From: Gordonia sp. SID5947
GTDB lineage: Bacteria; Actinomycetota; Actinomycetes; Mycobacteriales; Mycobacteriaceae
Length of the DNA stretch: 64,000 bases
Reading direction: 5' to 3'
Assembly (NCBI RefSeq): GCF_009862785.1
Contig: NZ_WWHU01000001.1
Location: 2,852,001 to 2,916,000, forward strand
Made by a program: the position numbers and the translations under genes. Positions within the stretch are counted from its first letter, which is position 1. Every line of letters begins with the position of its first letter. This document shows, in pieces, positions 57,831 to 64,000 of this stretch. The notes below the pieces were generated by a model. It was not told the origin of the DNA and searched no databases. It saw only the letters and a program-made list of their open reading frames with translations.

Positions 57831-59882
57831 TCAGTGCACCGACAGGTCGGCACGGCGCAGCAGCTGCGCATTGAGCGCGACGACCACGGTCGAGATCGAC
57901 ATCAGGATGGCGCCCACAGCCATCGGCAACACGAATCCGATGGGCGCCAGCACACCGGCCGCGAGCGGGACGGCGACCAAGTTGTAACCCGCCGCCCACC
58001 ACAGGTTCTGCCGCATCTTGCGGTAGGCCTGGCCGGACAAGATCATCGCCGAGACCACCGTGCGCGGGTCGTCGCCGGCCAGCACCACCCCGGCCGACCC
58101 GATCGCGACGTCTGTCCCCGCACCGATCGCGACACCGACGTCGGCGCGTGCCAGAGCGGGAGCGTCGTTCACGCCGTCACCCACCATCACCACGGTGTGC
58201 CCCTCTGCCTGCAGGTCGGCGACGATGGACTCCTTGTCCTCGGGACGGACGCCCGCGTAGACGCGGTCGATGCCGAGTTCGGCCGCCACCCGAGCGGCGA
58301 CGTCGTGCGCGTCCCCGGTGGCCATCACCGACGTCACACCACGGGCGGCGAGTGCCCCGACGGCGTCCGCCGACTCTGGCCGGATCGCATCGGCCAGGGC
58401 GACCGCCCCGATCACTGCTCCGTCGTCGAGCACGTAGAGGACCGTGTTGCCGTGCCCGACGAGTGCCTCCGCATCGTCCGGCCCACGGAGGCCGCGCTCC
58501 TCCAGCAACCGCGGACCGCCGACCGCGATCTCACGCCCGCCGACGTCGGCGCGCACACCGAGGGCCGGGCTCGACGAGAAGTCCTGTGCCGCAGGGATTG
58601 TGACACCGCGGTCATCGGCGGCCCGGATTATGGCGGTCGCCAGCGGATGCTCGCTGTCGGTTTCCGCGGCGGCTGCGAGGGCCAGGACGTCATCGGCCGA
58701 TCGGTCGCCCACACCGATGACGTCCACCACGGCAGGCTCACCCCTGGTGAGCGTGCCGGTCTTGTCGAACAGCACCACGTCGGCCTGCCGCAAGGTCTCC
58801 AGCGCGATCCGGTCGGTCACCAGGACACCCATCGAGGCCGCGCGCTCGGTCGCGATCGCGACGACCAGGGGGATGGCCAGCCCGAGCGCATGTGGACAGG
58901 CGATCACGAGCACGGTGATGGTGCGGATCACGGCGTTGTCGGGCTGCCCGACCGCGGCCCACGCGACCGCGGTGACCAGCGCCGCGGCCAGCGCGAACCA
59001 GAACAACCAGCCGGCAGCGCGGTCGGCCAGTCGCTGCGCGCGGCTCGACGAGTTCTGCGCGTCGGCCACCAGCCGCTGGATACCGGCCAGCGCGGTGTCC
59101 TGTCCCACCGCACCGACCCGTACGCGGATGGCCGTGTCGGCGCTGACCGTACCCGCGACGACCCGGTCGCCGACCGTGCGGCTCACCAAGGTCGATTCGC
59201 CGGTGATCATCGACTCGTCGACTTCTGCCGTCCCCGAGGTGATCTCGCCGTCGGCGGGGATGCGTCCGCCGGGTCGCACGACGACCAGGTCGCCTACCCG
59301 CAGCTCGGCGGGCGACACCGTCTGCAGCTCGTCACCGTCCACGCGTTCGGCCTCGTCGGGCAGGAGCGCGGCGAGCGATTGCAGCGCCGAGGTGGTCTGC
59401 GATATGGAACGCATCTCGATCCAGTGACCGAGCAGCATGATCACGATGAGCAGCGCGAGTTCCCACCAGAAGTCGAGCTCATGGTGCAACAGATCCAGGG
59501 TGGCACCCCACGACGCGACAAAGGCGACACTGATGGCCAGCGCGATCAGGGTCATCATCCCCGGTGTCCGAGAACGTAATTCACCGACCGCCCCGGAGAG
59601 GAACGGCCGACCGCCCCAGATGAACATGATGGTGCCGAGGACGGGCGACACCCAGTCCAGCCATTCCCACTGCGGCAGTTGGTAACCGACCAGGTCGGCG
59701 AACATCGGACTGGCGATGACCACCGGGACGGCGAGTACGGCCATCGCCCAGAAAAGGCGACGGAACATCGCCACGTGGTCGCCGTGCGCGCCGTGTTCCC
59801 CGTGACCGTGCATGTCAGGGGCATTCGTGTCGGGGTCGTCGACGGCGACGTCGACTGAGCTGTGTTCGACAGTGTGGTCCAT
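57831..59882 (-). CDS. copB: Copper P1B-type ATPase with CPH motif and His-rich N-terminus
   Basis: The 683-residue protein has a His-rich cytosolic lead (MHGHGEHGAHGDH, residues 24-36) in place of a CxxC domain. The transport motif is ACPHALGLAIPLV and the phosphorylation site DKTGTLTRGE; the hinge is GDGVNDAPALA. CPH marks the P1B-3 (CopB) group, which transports Cu(II) or Cu(I). A perfect CsoR-type palindrome covers its promoter. ATG 59882 lies 8 nt after TATAAA. Confidence 0.93.
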   Translation of the reverse strand: MDHTVEHSSVDVAVDDPDTNAPDMHGHGEHGAHGDHVAMFRRLFWAMAVLAVPVVIASPMFADLVGYQLPQWEWLDWVSPVLGTIMFIWGGRPFLSGAVGELRSRTPGMMTLIALAISVAFVASWGATLDLLHHELDFWWELALLIVIMLLGHWIEMRSISQTTSALQSLAALLPDEAERVDGDELQTVSPAELRVGDLVVVRPGGRIPADGEITSGTAEVDESMITGESTLVSRTVGDRVVAGTVSADTAIRVRVGAVGQDTALAGIQRLVADAQNSSSRAQRLADRAAGWLFWFALAAALVTAVAWAAVGQPDNAVIRTITVLVIACPHALGLAIPLVVAIATERAASMGVLVTDRIALETLRQADVVLFDKTGTLTRGEPAVVDVIGVGDRSADDVLALAAAAETDSEHPLATAIIRAADDRGVTIPAAQDFSSSPALGVRADVGGREIAVGGPRLLEERGLRGPDDAEALVGHGNTVLYVLDDGAVIGAVALADAIRPESADAVGALAARGVTSVMATGDAHDVAARVAAELGIDRVYAGVRPEDKESIVADLQAEGHTVVMVGDGVNDAPALARADVGVAIGAGTDVAIGSAGVVLAGDDPRTVVSAMILSGQAYRKMRQNLWWAAGYNLVAVPLAAGVLAPIGFVLPMAVGAILMSISTVVVALNAQLLRRADLSVH

Positions 59883-59893
59883 ATGCCCGTTTT

Positions 59894-59910
59894 ATACCCC
59901 CAGGGGGTAT
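59894..59910. promoter_or_regulatory. CsoR-type operator of copB
   Basis: ATACCCCCAGGGGGTAT is a perfect 17-bp palindrome with one central base. It overlaps the last three bases of the -10 TATAAA (59891-59896, minus strand), so binding would block transcription. Confidence 0.85.
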
Positions 59911-59955
59911 CCGTCAAGCGCTCCCGCCGCCCACCGTCCGTCTCCCGGAAACGAC

Positions 59956-59989
59956 GAAGCTCCCGCGGCGTGTGCGCCACGGGAGCTTC
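59956..59989 (-). terminator. Terminator hairpin after the alcohol dehydrogenase gene
   Basis: GAAGCTCCCG and CGGGAGCTTC pair perfectly over 10 bp, with an inner GGCG-CGCC stem. It lies 22 nt after the stop at 60012 and upstream of the copB promoter, insulating the two genes. Confidence 0.8.
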
Positions 59990-60011
59990 GGATGAGATGG
60001 GTGAGGTGCGC

Positions 60012-61054
60012 CTACAGGGTCGCGGTGTCGATCACGAATCGGTAGCGCACGTCACTGGCGACCACCCGGTCGTAGGCCTCGTTGATCTTGTCCGCACCGA
60101 TCACCTCGATCTCGGCGCCGATGCCGTGCTCGGCACAGAACTCCAGCATCTCCTGGGTTTCGGCGATGCCGCCGATCATGGACCCGGCGAAGCTCCGCCG
60201 ATTGGCGGTGACCGCGAATGCGGGCACCTCGATGGGGTGCTCGGGAGGCCGAGCTCCACGAGCGTCCCGTTGATCGCCAGCAGCCCGAGGTATTTCTTGA
60301 TGTCCAGATTGGCCGACACGGTGTTGATGATCAGGTCGAACTCGTTGCGCAGCTGAGTGAAAGTGTCCGGATCACTCGTCGCGTAGTAGTGATCGGCACC
60401 GAGGCGCACGCCGTCCTCCATCTTCTTGAGAGACTGCGAGAGCACCGTCACCTCCGCCCCCATCGCGTGCGCGATCTTGACGCCGACGTGACCGAGACCG
60501 CCGAGACCGATGATCGCGACCTTCTTGCCTGGGCCGGCCTGCCAGTGACGCAACGGCGAGTACAGGGTGATCCCGGCGCACAGCAAGGGAGCTGCGACGT
60601 CGAGGTCGATGCCCTCGGGGATGCCGCACACATAGTTCTCGTCGACGACGATCCCGGTGCTGTAGCCGCCATGGGTGGGCTCCCCGTCGCGGCCGACCGC
60701 GTTGTAGGTACCGGTCATCCCACGTTCGCAGTACTGCTCTTCGCCACGCCGACACGGCTCGCATTCGCGGCAGGAATCGACGAAGCAACCGACACCGACG
60801 CGGTCACCCACGTGGTGGCGGGTGACGTCGGACCCGACGGCCGACACGGTTCCCGCGATCTCGTGGCCGGGGACCACCGGGAACGCGGTACGCCCCCACT
60901 CACCGCGAGCGGTGTGGATGTCGGAGTGGCAGATGCCCGCGTAGGCGATGTCGATCGCGACGTCGTTCGGGCCGAGGTCACGGCGTTCGATCGTGGACGG
61001 GCTGAGCGGCTGGTCGGCGGCTGTCGCGATGTAGGCGTTGACTGTGGTGGGCAT
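60012..61054 (-). pseudogene. adhC: Zinc-dependent NAD(P) alcohol dehydrogenase (AdhC type), apparent frameshift
   Basis: From ATG 61054 (GAGGGAG upstream) the frame encodes an AdhC-type enzyme: catalytic zinc ligands in AGICHSD and PGHEIAG, the structural four-Cys site in [15 protein letters not shown], and the coenzyme loop [13 protein letters not shown]. It shifts after GTLVELGLP, and the right ending ([16 protein letters not shown]... to [10 protein letters not shown]) continues in the next frame to 60012. One added base in the GGG run at 60243-60245 gives 347 residues, the family length. Family members reduce aliphatic and aromatic aldehydes with NADPH. Confidence 0.88.
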
Positions 61055-61178
61055 GGGTGCTCCCTCGCTTCGACGTCGGATTCGCGGGTCGGACTCAGAC
61101 TCATGATCCGGTGACTCCGCTGCGGATCTCTCCGCACCCTCTCCAGTGTTGCGGAGAAGCGAGCACGCGTGGGATGCG

Positions 61179-61211
61179 GCGCGAATAGATCACAACCAGG
61201 AATATTCGCGC
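61179..61211. repeat. Spaced inverted repeat upstream of the metal transporter
   Basis: GCGCGAATA (61179-61187) and TATTCGCGC (61203-61211) are exact 9-bp inverted arms with a 15-bp spacer. It lies 70 bp upstream of the transporter start and may be an operator or a leader hairpin of an upstream transcript. Confidence 0.5.
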
Positions 61212-61231
61212 GCTTCCGGGGATCGCGCTGA

Positions 61232-61250
61232 TCAGGCTCGGCTAACTTGC
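61232..61250. promoter_or_regulatory. Possible DtxR/IdeR/MntR-family box
   Basis: TCAGGCTCGGCTAACTTGC agrees with the IdeR-type consensus TTAGGTTAGGCTAACCTAA at 13 of 19 positions, with an intact GGCTAAC core. It covers the -35 region of the transporter promoter, a position for metal-dependent repression. Confidence 0.4.
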
Positions 61251-61269
61251 GAGTTCGGTAAGCCGAAAT

Positions 61270-61275
61270 TAGGGT
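61270..61275 (+). promoter_or_regulatory. -10 box TAGGGT of the metal ABC operon
   Basis: TAGGGT ends 6 nt before ATG 61282, the leaderless spacing. Confidence 0.55.
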
Positions 61276-61281
61276 TGGCCC

Positions 61282-62217
61282 ATGTCAGCGACGCATCGGA
61301 TCTCCCTTGCGATGGTCGTCGTGCTCTCCATCGCGTGCTCGGCCTGCGAGACCCGCGACCTCCCGGACCGGCCTCGGGTGCTCGCCACGTTCACCGTGCT
61401 CGCCGACATCGCCCGAAACGTCGCAGGCGATCATGCCGATGTCAGTTCCCTGACGAAGTTCGGTGCGGAGATCCACGGGTACGAACCCACGCCCGGCGAC
61501 CTGCACAAAGCCGCCGACGCCTCGCTGGTGGTGGTCAACGGGCTGCACCTCGACGACTGGTTCGAGCGCTTCCTCTCCGACATCGACGTGCCCCGGATCG
61601 TCGCCTCCGACGGCATCGAGCCGATGCCGATCACCGAGGACCCCGGTACGTCTCATGCGACCGGCAAACCCAATCCGCACGCCTGGATGTCGCCGGTCGA
61701 GGCGAAGACGTACGCCGACAACATCGCCCGCGGTCTGGCCCGCGTCGACCCCGACCACGCCGTCGACTACCGCGAGAACGCCGACCGCTACGGCGCTCGC
61801 CTCGACGTCGAGCGGGCGCGGCTCCTCACCGCGGTAGCGGCCTTGCCCGACAACGAACGGGCGCTGGTGAGCTGCGAGGGAGCGTTCAGCTATCTCGCTC
61901 GTGACACCGGGCTCACCGAGCATTACATCTGGCCGGTGAACTCGGAGCAGGAGGCGACCCCCCAGCAGATGCGGCGGACCGTGGAGTTCGTCCGCGATCG
62001 CCATGTGCCCGCAGTGTTCTGCGAGTCGACGGTGAACGACGCCCCGATGCGGCAAGTACAGCGGGCCACCGATGCACGGTTCGGCGGAACGCTCTACGTC
62101 GACTCGTTGTCGGAGCCGAACGGCCCGGTCCCCACCTATCTGCGGTTGCTCCGGCACGACCTGTCCACCGTCATCGGCGGTCTCACCGGAATGGACGGTG
62201 ACCGTGTTGCTCCCTGA
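61282..62217 (+). CDS. Metal-binding lipoprotein of a Mn/Zn ABC transporter
   Basis: The 311-residue protein has a lipoprotein signal (SLAMVVVLSIACSAC, Cys near residue 22). It is a cluster A-I (PsaA/ZnuA) substrate-binding protein. The metal ligands are visible in order: His in EIHGYEPTP, His in NPHAWMSP, Glu in SCEGAFSYLARD and Asp in LYVDSLSE. There is no His-rich loop of the zinc type, so manganese (or iron) is favoured. It heads a three-gene operon and overlaps the ATPase gene by 20 bp. Confidence 0.9.
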   Translation: MSATHRISLAMVVVLSIACSACETRDLPDRPRVLATFTVLADIARNVAGDHADVSSLTKFGAEIHGYEPTPGDLHKAADASLVVVNGLHLDDWFERFLSDIDVPRIVASDGIEPMPITEDPGTSHATGKPNPHAWMSPVEAKTYADNIARGLARVDPDHAVDYRENADRYGARLDVERARLLTAVAALPDNERALVSCEGAFSYLARDTGLTEHYIWPVNSEQEATPQQMRRTVEFVRDRHVPAVFCESTVNDAPMRQVQRATDARFGGTLYVDSLSEPNGPVPTYLRLLRHDLSTVIGGLTGMDGDRVAP

Positions 62218-63034
62218 ACACCTTTCGCCGCAAGATGATTCGCGGACTCCCGCCGTCGAGCTCACCGACCTCACGGTCCGGTACGGGAGCGTCCTCGCCC
62301 TCGACAAGGTGTCACTGACCCTCCAGCCGGGCCGGATCTGCGGGCTGATCGGGATGAACGGTTCCGGGAAATCGACGCTGTTCAAGTCGATCATGGGGCT
62401 CGTGCGCCCGTCGTCGGGGACCGTGTCGATCGCGGGTGGAACCCCGAATCGCGCACGGGCCCAGGGTCTCATCTCCTATGTCCCACAGTCCGAAGACGTC
62501 GACTGGGACTTTCCCATCTCCGTCCGCGAGGTCGCGATGACCGGCCGGTACGGACGGCAGAACATCTTCCGTCGGGCGTCGGCCCGCGATCGTACCGCCG
62601 TCGACGACGCCCTCGCGCGGGTCGGGCTCACCGACCTCGCCGACCGCCAGATCGGCAAACTCTCAGGCGGACAACGTAAACGAGCGTTCGTGGCCCGGGG
62701 GATCGCGCAGGGTGCGGAAATACTCCTGCTCGACGAGCCGTTCGCCGGCGTGGACAAGCGTTCGGAACGAACCATCGTCGATCTCCTGGTGGCCGAATCC
62801 GCCCGCGGCGCGACGATCCTGATCTCGACCCATGACCTGTCCACCCTGCCGTCCTTCGCCACCGAGGCCGTCCTGCTGATGCAACGCGTGCTGGTTCACG
62901 ACACCCCCGCCGAGGCGCTCCGCCCTGAGCACCTCGCGCTCGCCTTCGGCGTCGACGTCCTCGGTGACCACCGCGGCCGCTCGGCCGCGTCGCACCTCGA
63001 CCCGCGCACGAGCGATCCGGGGGTGGCCGGATGA
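62198..63034 (+). CDS. Mn/Zn ABC transporter ATP-binding protein
   Basis: The 278-residue ATPase has Walker A GMNGSGKSTLFK, signature KLSGGQRKRAFVARG, Walker B EILLLDEPFAGVD and STHDLST. VDWDFPISVREVAMTGRYG is typical of Mn/Zn-type (SitB/PsaB) ATPases. GTG 62198 is preferred; GTG 62204 is also possible. It is translationally coupled to both neighbours. Confidence 0.9.
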   Translation: MTVLLPEHLSPQDDSRTPAVELTDLTVRYGSVLALDKVSLTLQPGRICGLIGMNGSGKSTLFKSIMGLVRPSSGTVSIAGGTPNRARAQGLISYVPQSEDVDWDFPISVREVAMTGRYGRQNIFRRASARDRTAVDDALARVGLTDLADRQIGKLSGGQRKRAFVARGIAQGAEILLLDEPFAGVDKRSERTIVDLLVAESARGATILISTHDLSTLPSFATEAVLLMQRVLVHDTPAEALRPEHLALAFGVDVLGDHRGRSAASHLDPRTSDPGVAG

Positions 63035-63890
63035 TCGACTTCCTCATCGAACCGTGGACGCTGTCGTTCATGCGCGACGCCTTCCTCGCGAGCGGGGTCG
63101 CGGCCGCGGTATGTGCCCTCATCAGTTGTTGGATCGTGCTGATCGGCTGGTCGTTGATGGGCGACGCGGTCTCGCACGCGGTGCTACCCGGTGTGGTGCT
63201 GTCGTACATCGTCGGTGTGCCGTTCGCGATCGGCGCGGTGATCTTCGGATTTCTGGCGGTGGCGCTGATCGGGGCCGTTCGTGACACGAGTCGGGTGAAG
63301 GAGGATGCCGCGATCGGCATCGTGTTCACCACCCTGTTCGCACTCGGACTGGTGCTGGTCTCGGCCACGCCCAGTCAGACCGACCTCAACCACATCCTGT
63401 TCGGGAACGTCCTCGGCGTCTCCGGCTCGGATCTGTGGCAGTTGCTGATCCTGGCCGCGGTGGTCGCGACGGTACTGGTGGCCAAGCGGCGAGATCTCAC
63501 TCTCTATGCCTTCGATCCGGTCCACGCCCATGCCATCGGCCTCTCCCGACGATGGCTCGGGCACTGTTGCTCGGTCTGCTCGCCCTGACGTGTGTGGTCG
63601 CGTTGCAGGTGGTCGGCGTCATCCTGGTCGTCGCGATGCTGATCATCCCCGGGGCCTCGGCCCACCTGCTGACCGACCGGTTCGGGCACATGCTGGTGAT
63701 CGCCCCGACAATCGCGGTGGCCGCCACGATCGTCGGCGTCTACATCAGCTACGGCGCCGACGTCTCTCCCGGCGGAATGGTGGTGGTGACACAGGGTGTG
63801 ATGTTCACGCTGATCTATTTGCTCGCGCCGCGAAATGGCGTCCTGACCAGGTGGATCGACCACCGTCGAACGTCCGCGGCGTCGGCCTGA
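63031..63890 (+). pseudogene. Mn/Zn ABC transporter permease, apparent frameshift
   Basis: ATG 63031 overlaps the ATPase stop (ATGA). The frame encodes the first six membrane segments of a PsaC/ZnuB-type permease (GVAAAVCALISCWIVLIGWSL...) to AHAIGLS, then shifts and stops at 63588. The correct continuation (PTMARALLLGLLALTCVV...GVLTRWIDH) is in the next frame to 63890. One added base in the CCC run at 63545-63547 restores 286 residues, the family size. It forms the channel for the metal taken up by the operon. Confidence 0.88.
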
Positions 63891-63926
63891 GGCAGCGCGG
63901 CCCCGGTGCGGTGGACCAGCCATCGT

Positions 63927-63932
63927 TACACT
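63927..63932 (+). promoter_or_regulatory. -10 box TACACT of the last gene
   Basis: TACACT lies 8 nt before GTG 63941, similar to the leaderless layout elsewhere. Confidence 0.4.
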
Positions 63933-63940
63933 TGCCGATG

Positions 63941-64000
63941 GTGACGATGCAGAACTCCGCAGACGACGACCTACGCAGACAGCTGCCGACGGTGTCGCCG
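63941..64000 (+). CDS. Start of an unidentified gene (partial)
   Basis: Only 20 codons are present (MTMQNSADDDLRRQLPTVSP), running off the window. The position next to a metal transporter would suit a metalloregulator, but nothing in the sequence shows this. GTG 63941 is favoured by the -10 box; ATG 63947 is also in frame. Confidence 0.45.
   Translation, partial: MTMQNSADDDLRRQLPTVSP

Noticed and set aside
1..64000. Search by eye for tRNA and rRNA genes
   Set aside because: No GTTCGAATCC-type T-loop with matching stems and no rRNA-like stretch was noticed; a covariance search would be needed to exclude a missed tRNA.

Overview
The window is high-GC, gene-dense chromosomal DNA of a mycolic-acid actinobacterium (order Mycobacteriales). 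A Gordonia- or Rhodococcus-like organism fits best, but this is inferred from gene content and not from a marker gene. The clues are KstR-type sterol operators, a Ku/LigD end-joining pair, an MmpL transporter, a SigG-like ECF sigma factor, a SulP-carbonic anhydrase fusion, an AdhC-type alcohol dehydrogenase, a three-subunit transhydrogenase, and many TANNNT boxes 6-8 nt before a start codon, the layout of leaderless mRNAs. I saw no rRNA, tRNA, CRISPR array, prophage or transposase.

Layout. 1-13.3 kb: end of an unknown gene; a KstR-controlled meta-cleavage-type hydrolase; a DUF559 nuclease-fold gene between two palindromic elements; fadA-fadB beta-oxidation genes with a divergent two-headed TetR protein; an adenylate cyclase; a four-gene, fully overlapping molybdate operon (HTH-molbindin, modA, modB, modC); a DrrA/DrrB-like ABC exporter. 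13.4-24.7 kb: ROK regulator, SigG-like sigma factor, VOC protein, histidine phosphatase, the coupled acyl-CoA dehydrogenase-kinase-SDR operon, two TetR genes (one frameshifted), a DUF2236 oxygenase and a lactate-oxidase-family enzyme. 24.7-41.7 kb: MmpL transporter, divergent lysE/argP, MFS transporter, Baeyer-Villiger monooxygenase, divergent ku/ligD, dienelactone hydrolase, SDR, phosphodiesterase, SulP-carbonic anhydrase, DUF218 and DoxX-like proteins. 41.8-49.8 kb: pntAA-pntAB-pntB, a secreted PE-PPE-type hydrolase, a membrane molybdopterin oxidoreductase and a KstR-controlled ketosteroid dehydrogenase. 49.8-64 kb: a copper block (csoR, copZ, a 48-residue overlapping ORF, copA, and a separate copB with its own CsoR-type palindrome), two alpha/beta hydrolases, a lone nadB, AdhC, and a metal ABC transporter running to the right edge.

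Themes. Two perfect KstR palindromes 49 kb apart place a hydrolase and a probable delta4-(5alpha)-ketosteroid dehydrogenase in the sterol regulon. Three CsoR-type sites tie a CPC-type and a CPH-type copper ATPase together. Long convergent gaps all hold inverted repeats, probably two-way terminators. Four genes (TetR, SulP-CA, AdhC, metal permease) are each broken by what looks like one lost G/C in a short G/C run, which points to consensus errors in the source assembly more than to decay.
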